The notes beneath the pieces were generated by a model. It was given only the letters and a program-made list of their open reading frames with translations, was not told where the DNA came from and did not search any database. Below, in pieces: positions 40,711-49,762 of a stretch of 64,000 bases of DNA (position 1 is the first letter of the stretch; each line of letters starts with the position of its first letter). Origin of the DNA: SLRI01 sp036796215 (GTDB lineage Bacteria; Pseudomonadota; Alphaproteobacteria; Geminicoccales; Geminicoccaceae); contig DAIRDJ010000002.1 in assembly GCA_036796215.1 (NCBI GenBank), forward strand, positions 1 to 64,000, in the 5' to 3' direction. Both the position numbers and the translations under genes were made by a program.

Positions 40711-42213
40711 CTAGCCCGGAAAGCCAACGGACTTCTCGGGGGCCAGCTCCGGCGGCTCGGGGTAGTGCAGGCCGCGCTGGCCGTGGAAGCTGCGGTCGAC
40801 CCGCCGCGTGTAGGGGCCGGGGTCGAAGCCCAGGAGCCTGCCGTCCTTGACCCAGCCCTGGTCGAGATCGCTGCCGTAGCACTGCTCGGCGAGTTGCACC
40901 TCCATGGCCCGCCGGGTCTCGGCGTGGGCGGGATCGTGGGCGAGGTCCAAAAGCTCGTGCGGGTCGCTCTCGAGGTCGAAGAGCTGGAGCGTGTTGCCGG
41001 CCGGGTACCAGATGAGCTTCATCCGGCCGTCGTGCAGCATGCGGCTGGCACCCGGCGTTTCCAGGCAATCGCCGTAGAGCGTGGCCCGCCGTGCGGCGCC
41101 CAGCATGTCGATGCCGTCGCAGCTCTGCGGCACGGCGATCCCGGCGAGGCTCAACAATGTCGGCATGACGTCCTGCAGGCCGACCAGCCGCCGGTCGGTG
41201 GATCCTGCCGGGATGCGCGGGTGGCCGGGTGGGCCGGCCAGGATCATCGGGATATTGGCCGAGCGCTCGTAATAGGTGCGTTTGGCAAAAAGGCCGAAAT
41301 CGCCCAGCATGTCGCCGTGGTCGGCTGCCACCAGGATGACGGTCTCGTCGAGCAGGCCCTCTTCGCGCAGCGTGCCGAGGACGAGGCGGAGCTGGTGGTC
41401 GATATGGGTGCAGAGCGCATAGAAGGCGCGGCGGATCTCGGCCACGACCTCGGGCGCGAAGGTGGGATAGAAGTCGCGGATCATCCTGAGGGCGCGGGGC
41501 AGCTGTGCCGGGTCCTTGGCCCAGTCGGCCTCGAGGCCGGCGTCCATGGCGAACGGCCGATACATGTCGAGATAGCACTGAAGTGGCACCAAGGGCGGGT
41601 GCGGGTGGGTGTAGGAGAGCATCCAGAAGGCGGGCCTCGTGGGATCGCGCCTCTTGATCTGCCGGCACATCTCGGCTGTCGCCCAGTTGGTGACGTGGCA
41701 GTCCTCGGGCAGGTGCCAGGGGCGGTACATGTAGTTGTTGTTGTTCATGCCGTGCATGAACTGCTGGCCGGGATAGCCGCGGGACGCGAGGTACTGGTCG
41801 TGGTCGTCGACCGTGCCGAGATGCGGCCGGCCCTCCTCGCTGAGCAGCACGTCGTCGAAGCCGATCCGGTCGCGGGGCGGGTAGACGTGCAGCTTGCCCA
41901 CGGCCATGGCCTGGTAGCCGCCATCGCGGAAGCTCTGGGCGATGGTCGGCAGCTCCGGCATCCGGTTGACCGTGCCGAAGATCCGGTCGCCGTGGGTGCG
42001 GGTGGTGGTCCCGGTCATCAGGGTCCGCCGCGCGGGGATGCAGATCGGGCATTCGCTGTAGGCGCGGCTGAAGCGCACGCCCATGCCGGCCAGCTGGTCG
42101 AGGGTGGGCGTCTGGATCACCGGATGGCCGGCGGCACCGAGCAGCGGGCCGGGCCACTGGTCGACGAGGACGAGGAGGATGTTTGGGCGGGGGGCGGTCA
42201 TCGAGTGTGCCAT
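40711..42213 (-). CDS. Sulfatase 2
   Basis: Cys-type sulfatase of 500 residues from ATG 42213; ATG 42201 (MTAPRPNILLVLVDQW) is an alternative. Motifs: LVLVDQW with the metal-binding Asp, the formylglycine signature CIPAR, then AADHGDMLGDFGLF, and TLQLFDLESDPHELLDLAHD at the end. No signal peptide. It is convergent with the enolase-superfamily gene and divergent from the toxin-antitoxin pair. Confidence 0.93.
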   Translation of the reverse strand: MAHSMTAPRPNILLVLVDQWPGPLLGAAGHPVIQTPTLDQLAGMGVRFSRAYSECPICIPARRTLMTGTTTRTHGDRIFGTVNRMPELPTIAQSFRDGGYQAMAVGKLHVYPPRDRIGFDDVLLSEEGRPHLGTVDDHDQYLASRGYPGQQFMHGMNNNNYMYRPWHLPEDCHVTNWATAEMCRQIKRRDPTRPAFWMLSYTHPHPPLVPLQCYLDMYRPFAMDAGLEADWAKDPAQLPRALRMIRDFYPTFAPEVVAEIRRAFYALCTHIDHQLRLVLGTLREEGLLDETVILVAADHGDMLGDFGLFAKRTYYERSANIPMILAGPPGHPRIPAGSTDRRLVGLQDVMPTLLSLAGIAVPQSCDGIDMLGAARRATLYGDCLETPGASRMLHDGRMKLIWYPAGNTLQLFDLESDPHELLDLAHDPAHAETRRAMEVQLAEQCYGSDLDQGWVKDGRLLGFDPGPYTRRVDRSFHGQRGLHYPEPPELAPEKSVGFPG

Positions 42214-42271
42214 TGAATCATGGTCAGATCCATCGCATATGTTGGTCATCATGAGCCGAGGAGTAGACTGG

Positions 42272-42505
42272 ATGCCAACCGCCAGCATCGCCGAGGTGAA
42301 GGCCAAGTTCGCCGAGTACAGCGAGCGTGCCGCCAAGGGCGAGGAGATCGTCGTGACCCGCTACGGCAAGCCTCTCTGCCGGTTGGTTTCGACAAGGAAG
42401 GAGCGCTACCGCTACGCCAATTCCGCCATTGTCGACTGTGACGACGCTCAACTGACCGCGCCCCCGTTCACCGACGAGGAGCTCGAATCCTTCGGCATCG
42501 GCTGA
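42272..42505 (+). CDS. Phd/YefM-type antitoxin
   Basis: The 77-residue protein has the Phd/YefM fold: MPTASIAEVKAKFAEYSERA, then EEIVVTRYGKPLCRLVS, which form the DNA-binding half, and an acidic C-terminal tail (FTDEELESFG) that should wrap the toxin. GAGGAG lies 8 nt before the ATG. It overlaps the PIN toxin start by one base (TGATG), so the two are translated together. Confidence 0.92.
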   Translation: MPTASIAEVKAKFAEYSERAAKGEEIVVTRYGKPLCRLVSTRKERYRYANSAIVDCDDAQLTAPPFTDEELESFGIG

Positions 42506-42903
42506 TGTATCTGGTCGATTCCTGTGTTCTGGTGGTGATCAAGGATCCGAGACGGCGGAAGCCGGGATGGGTTCTGGATCTCTTCGACGATCGTCCGGAG
42601 TTGCTGAGCGTCAGTGCAGTGACCGTCTGGGAAATCGAGCTCAAGGCCGCCCGGCGACCGCGGCTGCTGCCGGCCTTCTGGGAGCCGGATCACCCGAGCT
42701 TGCAGGCCGAGTTGGAGGTTGCCGGCGTTTCTTTGGTCCCCTTCACCGCCGAGATGGCGACCCGTGCTGCGCGGCTGCCGATGCATCACAAGGACCCGTT
42801 CGACCGCGCCCTGATCGCCACCGCGCTGACGCTCAGCGCGCCGATCATCTCCTTCGACCGGCAGCTCGCCCGCTACGAAGGGGTCGATCTGCGCTGGGAC
42901 TGA
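42505..42903 (+). CDS. PIN-domain toxin (VapC-like)
   Basis: Predicted Mg-dependent RNase of a type II toxin-antitoxin pair. The 132-residue PIN domain shows the conserved acidic residues: Asp5 in YLVDSCVLV, Glu in VTVWEIELKAA, Asp in HHKDPFDRALIATAL and Asp in ISFDRQLARY. It is coupled to the Phd-like antitoxin by a one-base overlap. The pair sits between a sulfatase and the LysR-TTT locus, a typical accessory insertion. A partial double-hairpin element follows at about 42924-42957. Confidence 0.93.
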   Translation: MYLVDSCVLVVIKDPRRRKPGWVLDLFDDRPELLSVSAVTVWEIELKAARRPRLLPAFWEPDHPSLQAELEVAGVSLVPFTAEMATRAARLPMHHKDPFDRALIATALTLSAPIISFDRQLARYEGVDLRWD

Positions 42904-43008
42904 TCCCGCGTTCTGGCGAATGACGGCTGCCTCCCCGGCACCTTGCTCTTTTGCTGCCCGGCACATTGACAAGATGTCGCGGTTTTGATCAAGTAGGGAA
43001 GTGCGCCG

Positions 43009-43023
43009 ATAACCATTGGTAAT
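43009..43023 (+). promoter_or_regulatory. Candidate LysR-type binding box
   Basis: ATAACCA-T-TGGTAAT is a near-perfect 15-bp palindrome containing the T-N11-A pattern (T43010, A43022) recognised by LysR-type regulators. It lies 50 bp upstream of the TTG start of the LysR gene. A TTGACA at 42966-42971 could be the -35 of this promoter. Confidence 0.4.
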
Positions 43024-43072
43024 CGCTAGTGCCGTGGCCGGGGCAAGGGGAGGCAAAGGGAAGGCGCATCGT

Positions 43073-44008
43073 TTGGAGCTGCGCGACATCGATTATTTTC
43101 TTGCGGTCGCCGGCGAGCGCAGCATGCATGCCGCGGCGAAGCGGCTGGGCCTCACCCAGCCCGCCTTGAGCAAGGCGATCCGCCGGCTCGAGGAAGAGGT
43201 AGGGGCGCAACTGCTCGATCGTGACGCGCGGGGGGTGGCGGTTACGGTGTACGGCCGCTCGTTCCTGCGCCATGCCCGGTTTCTCAAGGCCGAGATGACC
43301 GAGGCGGCTTGCGAGATCCGCGCCCTCGCCGCCGGGACCGCCGGGCTGGTGCGTCTCGGTGCCGGGCCGCGCTGGCAGCAATGGCTGCTGCCCGAGGCTA
43401 TCCGCCGGTTTCGCGAGGCGCATGACGCCGTGCAGCTCGTGGTCGTGGGCGGCACCGACGACGTGCTCAAGGAAGAGCTGAGCACCGGTGCCCTCGACTT
43501 CATCGTGGCCTCGATCCCGGAAGGGACGGCGTTCCCGGCACTCGAGGGCAAGGCGCTGTTGATGGACGAGTACCGGGTGGTCGGCGACCGCGACCATCCC
43601 TTGCGCCGCAAGGCCGAGCCGGTGCTCGCTGATCTGCTCGACTTTCCCTGGGTGCTGCCCAATCCCAAGACCTATCTCATGGCGCGGTTCGAGGCCATCC
43701 TGCGCGCCCATGGTCTCTCGCCGCCGCGGCCGATGGTCGAGACTGACCTTCCGACCATGCGTTTTGCCTTGATGCGCGGCACGACGTTCCTGAGCGTGCA
43801 CATCGTGGGCCAGCTCAGGGCTTTCGGCGAGTCCGGGATCCTGCCGATCGAGCTTGCCGAGGCCCGGTGGCAGCGCGCTTCCGGGCTGATCCGGCGGCGC
43901 GGCGTCGAGCCCAATCCGGCGGCCGAGGCGCTGATGCGGATCGTCGAGGACCTGGCGGTTCGCGAGCGCGCGCAAGGCGAGGGGATGGAGCTTTTCACGG
44001 CCGCCTGA
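43073..44008 (+). CDS. LysR-family transcriptional regulator
   Basis: The 311-residue protein, from TTG 43073 (LELRDIDYFLAVAGERSMHA), has the N-terminal helix-turn-helix AAAKRLGLTQPALSKAIRRL and a LysR effector-binding domain (about 90-300). A TTG at 43016 would extend it by 19 residues but would lie inside the putative LysR box, so it is disfavoured; GGGAAGG precedes 43073. It is followed 55 nt later by the TctC-type receptor on the same strand, so it probably controls the importer in response to its ligand. Confidence 0.92.
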   Translation: MELRDIDYFLAVAGERSMHAAAKRLGLTQPALSKAIRRLEEEVGAQLLDRDARGVAVTVYGRSFLRHARFLKAEMTEAACEIRALAAGTAGLVRLGAGPRWQQWLLPEAIRRFREAHDAVQLVVVGGTDDVLKEELSTGALDFIVASIPEGTAFPALEGKALLMDEYRVVGDRDHPLRRKAEPVLADLLDFPWVLPNPKTYLMARFEAILRAHGLSPPRPMVETDLPTMRFALMRGTTFLSVHIVGQLRAFGESGILPIELAEARWQRASGLIRRRGVEPNPAAEALMRIVEDLAVRERAQGEGMELFTAA

Positions 44009-44063
44009 CGACGCGGCCCCAACGACGGCAACGGCAACGACAAAGAACCGAGGAGGCTTTCCA

Positions 44064-45059
44064 ATGCGACGGAAGACGATGACGACGGCCCTGCTCTCGT
44101 GTGCTGCGGTGTTCGCGACCGGTCTCTTGACGGCAACGGCGGCCGAGGCGGCCTGGCCCGAGAAGCCCATTCGGGTGATCGTGCCGTTCGGGCCGGGGGG
44201 CACCTCGGACCAGGTGACCCGGACCTTCCAGCTGGCGATCCAGGAGAACGAGCTGTTGCCGCAGCCGATCAACGTCCTGAACGTCGGCGGTCACTATTCG
44301 GTGGGGGCGCGGCAGGTGATGGAGGCCGAGCCCGACGGCCATACGTTCCTCACCCTGCACATTGCGCTGATGGGCGGCGAGGCCGGCGGCATGATCGATT
44401 TCAGCTATCGTGACTTCGAGCCGGTGGCGACGACGGGGCAGTTCTGCCTGACCCCGGTGGTCCGCAAGGACAGCGGCTTCGACACCGTGGACGATCTCTT
44501 GGCAGCGGCCGCGGCCGAGCCCGACACGCTGCTGTTCGGCGCCAATCTGGGTGCGATCAACCACATGGCCGGGATCATGCTGCAGAACAGCGAGCCCGGG
44601 GCGGCCTTCCGCTTCGTCCAGATCGGCGGCGGGTCCGAGAACTTCACCGCCCTTACCGGGGCGCAGACGAATGTGTCCGTTCTCTCGGCCGCGGAGGTGC
44701 TCAACTTCACCCGCATGCCGGACGGCAGCGAGAATCCCGAGGCGCAGATCAAGCCCTTGGCCTACACGGGTGCGGAGCGCAACCCCAAGCTGCCGGAGCT
44801 GCCGACGCTGAAGGAGCTCGGCCGCGACGTCGAGTTCTGCGTCGACAGCTGGTGGTTCGCGCCCAAGGGCACGCCCGCCGAGGCGGTCGAGGGCTTCGCG
44901 GCGGCGCTGGAGGCGGCGCACAACTCCGACGCAGTGCAGCAGTTCTACGCCGATCGCACCTTCGGCCCGATCTTCCTCGAGGGGGCGGAGCTCCAGGCCA
45001 ATCTCGATGCGACCTGGACCAGGATCGAGCCCGTGGCGAAGCAGGCGGGCCAGCAATAG
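44064..45059 (+). CDS. Tripartite tricarboxylate transporter substrate-binding protein (TctC family)
   Basis: Periplasmic receptor of a TTT importer, 331 residues. The signal peptide (MRRKTMTTALLSCAAVFATG) ends near AEAAWP. The mature protein has the TctC hallmark WPEKPIRVIVPFGPGGTSD and the ligand-site loop ANLGAINHMAG. Family members bind di- and tricarboxylates and related acids. GAGG precedes the ATG. It is first in the TctC-TctB-TctA gene order. Confidence 0.93.
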   Translation: MRRKTMTTALLSCAAVFATGLLTATAAEAAWPEKPIRVIVPFGPGGTSDQVTRTFQLAIQENELLPQPINVLNVGGHYSVGARQVMEAEPDGHTFLTLHIALMGGEAGGMIDFSYRDFEPVATTGQFCLTPVVRKDSGFDTVDDLLAAAAAEPDTLLFGANLGAINHMAGIMLQNSEPGAAFRFVQIGGGSENFTALTGAQTNVSVLSAAEVLNFTRMPDGSENPEAQIKPLAYTGAERNPKLPELPTLKELGRDVEFCVDSWWFAPKGTPAEAVEGFAAALEAAHNSDAVQQFYADRTFGPIFLEGAELQANLDATWTRIEPVAKQAGQQ

Positions 45060-45135
45060 ACGGACCGAACGGGCCCGGCACGCTGCCGGGCCCGGACCGT
45101 TCTCTGCCCCCATCATTGCCTGGAGGGATCGTGTC

Positions 45136-45600
45136 TTGAACGAGCGGATCGACCCGCGCCTCGAGATCGGCGTGGCCCTGACGCTGATCCTGATCGCGTC
45201 GCTGGCCCTGTTCGGCACAACGGACATTCCGCCCGGCCGCTTCGAGCCCTTGGGCTCCGCACCGGTGCCGCAGGGGGTGGCCGGGCTGATCCTGATCCTG
45301 TCGGTCTGGATCATCGTGCGGGCGCTGATCGACAAGCGGCCGATCGCGGCAATGGCGGCCAATCGTTATCTCGATGCGGCGGTGGTGATCGCCCTGACAC
45401 TCCTGTTCGTCACCGCCATGCACTACCGGCTCGCCAGCTTCGCCATCCTGACGACGCTCTATCTTGTCGCCACCATCGGCTTTCTGGTGCGCTTCAGGCG
45501 CCGCCAGCTGCCCTGGGTCGTCGCCATCGCAGCGGCCACGGGCATCGGCTTTCAGTACGTCTTCACCCGCATCTTCGTCGTCGACCTGCCCGGTCTTTGA
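45136..45600 (+). CDS. TTT small membrane subunit (TctB family)
   Basis: Small four-helix subunit of the tripartite tricarboxylate transporter, 154 residues from TTG 45136 with GGAGGGATC upstream. Hydrophobic helices lie around residues 12-30, 45-65, 78-98 and 105-145. The motif PGRFEPLGSAPVPQGVAG fits the TctB N-terminal domain (loop between helices 1 and 2). It is required with TctA for transport in known systems. Confidence 0.88.
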   Translation: MNERIDPRLEIGVALTLILIASLALFGTTDIPPGRFEPLGSAPVPQGVAGLILILSVWIIVRALIDKRPIAAMAANRYLDAAVVIALTLLFVTAMHYRLASFAILTTLYLVATIGFLVRFRRRQLPWVVAIAAATGIGFQYVFTRIFVVDLPGL

Positions 45601-45638
45601 GGATGGCCCGGGCCTTGAGGATGGGGAGACTCTAGCGG

Positions 45639-47138
45639 ATGGAGGGCGTTCTCTGGGGGCTCGTGGGTGGCCTCGCCATCGTCTTCACGCCCTTGGGCTT
45701 CTTCTACGTCGTGCTCGGCACCGTGCTCGGCATCTCGGTGGGAGCCATCCCCGGGCTTTCCGGCGCCATGCTCATCGCGCTGACCCTGCCGCTCACCTAC
45801 TACATGGCCGCGACCGACGCGGTCGTGCTGCTCGTCGGCATGTATGTGGGCTCGATCACCGGCGGGCTGATCACCGCGACCTTGCTGCGCATGCCGGGCA
45901 CGCCGTCGAACGTCATGACCACCTTCGACGGCTACCCCATGGCGCGGGCCGGCAAGCCCGGCCGAGCGCTTGGGCTCGGCATCGCGGCCTCGTTCGCCGG
46001 CGGCATGATCTGCTGGGTGTTCCTTCTCGTCCTCGCCAAGCCCTTGTCGATCTGGGCCACGCGGTTCGGGCCATTCGAATACTTCACGCTGATCCTCATG
46101 GCGATGGTGCTGATCGCCTCGGTCAGCCAGGGCAGCCTGGTCAAGGGCCTGATCGCCGGGCTTTTGGGCATGCTGGCCTCGATGCCGGGCGTCGATCCCT
46201 CCTCGGGCTCGCCCAGGCTGACCTTCGACTGGTACATGCTGAACAGCGGGCTCAAGCTCCTGCCCGTGCTGATCGGCATCTTCGCGGTGAGCCAGATCAT
46301 CGCCGACGTGCTCGATATCGGCCGCAAGATCGAGCGGGTCGAATCGACCAAGAGTGCGATCATGATCAAGGCCCGGGACTGGGTCCGCCATGGCCCCAAC
46401 ATGCTCCGCTCGGGCCTGATCGGCACGCTGGTCGGCATTCTGCCCGGTGTGGGTGCTTCGATCGGCTCGGTCATCGCCTATACGACGGCGAAGAACGTCT
46501 CGAAGACCCCCGAAGAGTTCGGCCGGGGCTCTGAGGCGGGCATCGTCGCCTCGGAGACGGCCAACAACGCCACCGTCGGCGGGGCGCTGATCCCCTTGAT
46601 CGCCATGGGTATTCCGGGCTCGGTGATCGACGCCATCCTGATCGGGGCCTTGATGATCCACTCGATCCAGCCGGGCCCGACCCTTTTCATCACCAATCCC
46701 GACGTCGTCTACGCGATGATCGCGGCCTGCCTGATCGGCAATATCGTCATGCTTGCGGTGATGACCGGCACGGTGAACTTGGTCGCCAAGCTCGCCTACA
46801 TCCCGCGCACCTACATGCTGCCGGTGATCATCGTCTGCTGCGTGATCGGCGCCTTCGGCCTCGACAACGTGATGTTCGACGTCTGGGTGATGCTGATCTT
46901 CGGTGTGATCGGCTTTCTGCTGGAGCGCGCCCGCTACCCCTTGGGCCCCTTCGTCATCGGCTTCGTGCTGGCGCCGCTGATGGAGGCCAAGCTCAGGACC
47001 GGCCTGATGATGACCGGCGGGTCGATCACGCCGATCTTCACCCGGCCGGTGGCCCTCTCGTTCCTCGTCATCGCCATCGTGCTACTGGTCTGGCCGCTGG
47101 TCAGCGAATGGCGTAGGCGGCGGACGGCGGCGGCTTGA
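45639..47138 (+). CDS. TTT large membrane subunit (TctA family)
   Basis: Channel subunit with about 12 helices, 499 residues. Two family signatures are present: GAIPGLSGAMLIALTLPLTY near residue 37 and GILPGVGASIGSVIAYTTAK near residue 267, then ANNATVGGALIPLIAMGIPG. The first fits TctA except for a non-canonical GLSG. It ends just before a pair of convergent double-hairpin elements shared with the LarA-like gene. Confidence 0.94.
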   Translation: MEGVLWGLVGGLAIVFTPLGFFYVVLGTVLGISVGAIPGLSGAMLIALTLPLTYYMAATDAVVLLVGMYVGSITGGLITATLLRMPGTPSNVMTTFDGYPMARAGKPGRALGLGIAASFAGGMICWVFLLVLAKPLSIWATRFGPFEYFTLILMAMVLIASVSQGSLVKGLIAGLLGMLASMPGVDPSSGSPRLTFDWYMLNSGLKLLPVLIGIFAVSQIIADVLDIGRKIERVESTKSAIMIKARDWVRHGPNMLRSGLIGTLVGILPGVGASIGSVIAYTTAKNVSKTPEEFGRGSEAGIVASETANNATVGGALIPLIAMGIPGSVIDAILIGALMIHSIQPGPTLFITNPDVVYAMIAACLIGNIVMLAVMTGTVNLVAKLAYIPRTYMLPVIIVCCVIGAFGLDNVMFDVWVMLIFGVIGFLLERARYPLGPFVIGFVLAPLMEAKLRTGLMMTGGSITPIFTRPVALSFLVIAIVLLVWPLVSEWRRRRTAAA

Positions 47139-47152
47139 GTTGCAGGGAAGAT

Positions 47153-47196
47153 GGCGGGGAGGCGTGCCTCCCCGCCGGCCCCACCAGTCTTTTGCC
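47153..47196 (+). repeat. Double-hairpin 3'-end element, copy 7 (after TctA)
   Basis: GGCGGGGAGGC (47153-47163) pairs perfectly with GCCTCCCCGCC (47166-47176). It is followed by GGCCCCACCAGTCTTTTGCC, the conserved second half. It begins 14 nt after the tctA stop, in sense orientation, and faces copy 8 in the same intergenic region. Confidence 0.72.
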
Positions 47197-47227
47197 ATGG
47201 CGGCAGCTCGGATCTTTTCGCTCCATC

Positions 47228-47267
47228 CCAAAGTAACGGAGGGGCGCGGGGAGGCGCTGCCTCCCCG
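47228..47267 (-). repeat. Double-hairpin 3'-end element, copy 8 (after LarA-like gene)
   Basis: CGGGGAGGC (47247-47255) pairs perfectly with GCCTCCCCG (47259-47267). On the minus strand it runs into CGCCCCTCCGTTACTTTGGG, the same second half as copy 5 after prfB. It lies 15 nt downstream of the LarA-like gene, in its sense orientation. Confidence 0.72.
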
Positions 47268-47282
47268 ATCTTCTCTTCTTTT

Positions 47283-48569
47283 CTAAATCAATGTCAGCAA
47301 TTTTCCGGCGTCATCAAAAGCGAGCGGCTCGGCCGGTGCCGTGGTGGCGAGCTCTGCCAGAAGCGCCTTGCTGACCAACACCACGTCGAGGTCGAGCGTG
47401 TGCCTGATCTGGCAGTAGCGGATCATCTCCGGAGTTCTGGCCCAGCTGGTCATGACCAGGGCTTGCACGGTTTCGCGTTCGGTCGGCAGCACGATCGGCA
47501 GGCGGGCCTTTTCGCCGATCGAGGCGGTGATCGCGTTCTCGTACATGCTCTTCAGATCGAGGGCGTTCGCCGTCTCGCGGGGCATGTAGTCGGCGAGGCC
47601 GACGCCGATGCCGTTACCGTGGGTGGCTTCGGTGAGGCGAAGGACGGCGAGCTTGTTGATCAGGATGTGCTCGGGATTGGCGATGCCCCGGAGATCGGTG
47701 CGGCCGGTGACGGCGTAGTCCATGCCCGCCCCGCTGATCTCCTTGCCGATTTCTTCCACGAGAAGGGCGTCGAGCAGGCGGAAGGGCAGGCGGGCGAGGA
47801 GCCACTTCGCCTGTTTGAGGAGGCGCTCGTCGGCGCTGGCGAACTGGGCGGGGGGCACGGCCTCGATCGTGACGAGCGCGTGGCCGGCGTTCTCGACGAC
47901 GGCGAGGCCGCAGGCGATCGGGGCCTTGGCGAGGGCGATTTCGGCAAGGGCCGGGATGGTCTCGGTGAAGCCTGCCGGGCCCAGCCGATGGACGTTCCTG
48001 GCCCCGTCCTGCTTGCCGAGGCCTACGGCCAGCATCTTGCAGAGGCCGCTTTCGATCGGCCGGTCGAAGCTGGTGTGCGACTTGACCCGGGCGATGACGA
48101 CGACGGCGTCGCTCCTGGCGGCCTCGGCGTCGAACCGGCAGGGGATGCCGTCCCTCGTCTTGCCGAGCTCGACCGTCGCCATCGAGGTTCGGACGGGTGC
48201 GCCCATGCGCGCCTCGTCGATGCCGAGTTTGCGCAGCACGCCCGCCTGGCCCTCGGCGGTGGCCCCGCCATGGCTGCCCATGGCCGGCACGATGAAGGGT
48301 GTGTGGTTCTGCTGGCGCAGCCAGCCGACGGTGCTCTGGACGAGCAGCGCCAGATCGGCGATGCCACGGCTGCCGACGGCAATCGCGACCGTGCTGCCGC
48401 GCGCGAGTGCGGCGAGCTCGGCACTTTTCGCGAGCTCGGCCTGGACGGTGGCCTCGATATCGGCGATGGCGGGTGCCGTTGGCTGGCGCAGCCGGACGCG
48501 GTGCACCGCTGGCAGCACGGCCTCGGCCAGCTGCGGGATGGTCACGGGCGGGAAGACGGGGCTGGCCAT
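47283..48569 (-). CDS. LarA-like nickel-pincer-cofactor isomerase family protein
   Basis: Resembles the lactate racemase (LarA, DUF2088) superfamily, which racemises or epimerises 2-hydroxy acids with a nickel-pincer nucleotide. The 428-residue protein has AVGSRGIADLALLV and FIVPAMGSHGGATAEGQAG in the N-terminal domain, and ARVKSHTSFDRPIESGLCKM plus GLGKQDGARNVHRLGP in the middle. Those His and Lys lie where LarA has its catalytic His and cofactor Lys. No cofactor genes (larB, larC, larE) are in the window. It is divergent from the UxaA-type lyase by 32 bp, suggesting a joint role on one hydroxy or sugar acid. Confidence 0.8.
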   Translation of the reverse strand: MASPVFPPVTIPQLAEAVLPAVHRVRLRQPTAPAIADIEATVQAELAKSAELAALARGSTVAIAVGSRGIADLALLVQSTVGWLRQQNHTPFIVPAMGSHGGATAEGQAGVLRKLGIDEARMGAPVRTSMATVELGKTRDGIPCRFDAEAARSDAVVVIARVKSHTSFDRPIESGLCKMLAVGLGKQDGARNVHRLGPAGFTETIPALAEIALAKAPIACGLAVVENAGHALVTIEAVPPAQFASADERLLKQAKWLLARLPFRLLDALLVEEIGKEISGAGMDYAVTGRTDLRGIANPEHILINKLAVLRLTEATHGNGIGVGLADYMPRETANALDLKSMYENAITASIGEKARLPIVLPTERETVQALVMTSWARTPEMIRYCQIRHTLDLDVVLVSKALLAELATTAPAEPLAFDDAGKLLTLI

Positions 48570-48601
48570 GCCGGTTGTCCGGGTCGTTGGTGGTGGGAGG
48601 C

Positions 48602-49762
48602 ATGATGCGCTCGTTTTTGGGTTATCGTCGAGCCTTCGGGCCGCCTGGGGTCCGCAATCTGACACTCGTCTTGTCGGTGACCGGGCTCACCACGCCCGTG
48701 GTCCGGCGGATCGGGGCCGTGCTGCGCCCGGTGACGGCCCTCGGCACGCCCTTCGGCTCCGGCATGCTCGGCCGTGACCGGGAGGTGCATCGGGCAGCGC
48801 TCACCGCCATGGCGCGGCATCCGAATGTCGGCGGGGTGGTGGTGATCGGTGCCGACCCGCCGGTCGTCGAGGAGGTGGCGGCTGCCGCCGAGGCCGCCGG
48901 CCGCCCGGTCGTCGCGCTGAGCCTCGACGCGTGCGGGCACGACGTGCTGACCCTGCAGGACCGGGCGCTGCGGGCCGCGGCCGACATCGTGCATCGGTTG
49001 TCGCGCGACGCCCGCGAGGCGTTCGAGATGGGCGAGCTCAGGCTGGCACTGGAATGCGGCCGTTCGGATCCGAGCTCGGGGCTCGTCGCCAATCCGCTGG
49101 TCGGTGCCGTGGTCGACCGGCTGGTCGACGCGGGCGGGGCTGCGGTTTTCGGCGAGACGACCGAATGGATCGGGGCGGAAGCACCGCTCGAGGCCAAAGC
49201 GGCCGTGCCCGAAGTGGCGGCCGAGCTTCGCGCGGCCGCGGCCCGGCGCGAGGCGATGGCGGCATCGGCCGGGGTCGATCTCACCAGGAACAATCCTTCC
49301 ACCACCAACATCCGGGCCGGGCTCTCGAGCATCGAGGAGAAGTCCCTGGGTGCCATCGCCAAGGCCGGCAGCCGGCCGATCCGGGGTGTCATTCCTTATG
49401 GCGAGGCACCGCCCGGGCCTGGGGTGTGGGCCATGGATGCGCCGGCCTATGCGCCGGAGTCGCTCACCGGCTTCACCGCGGCCGCCTGCACCCTGGCGCT
49501 TTTCACGACCGGGGTCGGCAACAGCTATGTCAGTGCCCTGATGCCGACCTTGAAGCTGACCGCGAACCCGGCGACGGCCAGGCGGGTGACCCAGCAGCTC
49601 GATTTCGACGCGAGTGCTGCCTTCGTTGGCGAGGAGAGTCTGGCGGCGGCCGCCGATCGGCTCGCCCTTCAGCTCCTGACGGTGGCTAGCGGGGCGCTGA
49701 CCTGGGGCGAGATCCTGGGCGAGGGCGACGAGGTGATCAGCCGCTTCGGGGCCGTGTTGTGA
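48602..49762 (+). CDS. UxaA-family hydro-lyase, large catalytic subunit
   Basis: Homologue of the C-terminal catalytic domain of altronate/galactarate dehydratases and of the SuyB subunit of sulfolactate sulfo-lyase. The 386-residue product shows FGSGMLGRDREVHRAALTAM, LECGRSDPSSGLVANPLVG (most relatives have GGSD) and AGLSSIEEKSLGAIAKAG. It starts at ATG 48602, or the next ATG, with GGGAGG just upstream. Its stop overlaps the small SAF subunit start (GTGA), a split architecture known for SuyAB and some sugar-acid dehydratases. Confidence 0.85.
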   Translation: MMRSFLGYRRAFGPPGVRNLTLVLSVTGLTTPVVRRIGAVLRPVTALGTPFGSGMLGRDREVHRAALTAMARHPNVGGVVVIGADPPVVEEVAAAAEAAGRPVVALSLDACGHDVLTLQDRALRAAADIVHRLSRDAREAFEMGELRLALECGRSDPSSGLVANPLVGAVVDRLVDAGGAAVFGETTEWIGAEAPLEAKAAVPEVAAELRAAAARREAMAASAGVDLTRNNPSTTNIRAGLSSIEEKSLGAIAKAGSRPIRGVIPYGEAPPGPGVWAMDAPAYAPESLTGFTAAACTLALFTTGVGNSYVSALMPTLKLTANPATARRVTQQLDFDASAAFVGEESLAAAADRLALQLLTVASGALTWGEILGEGDEVISRFGAVL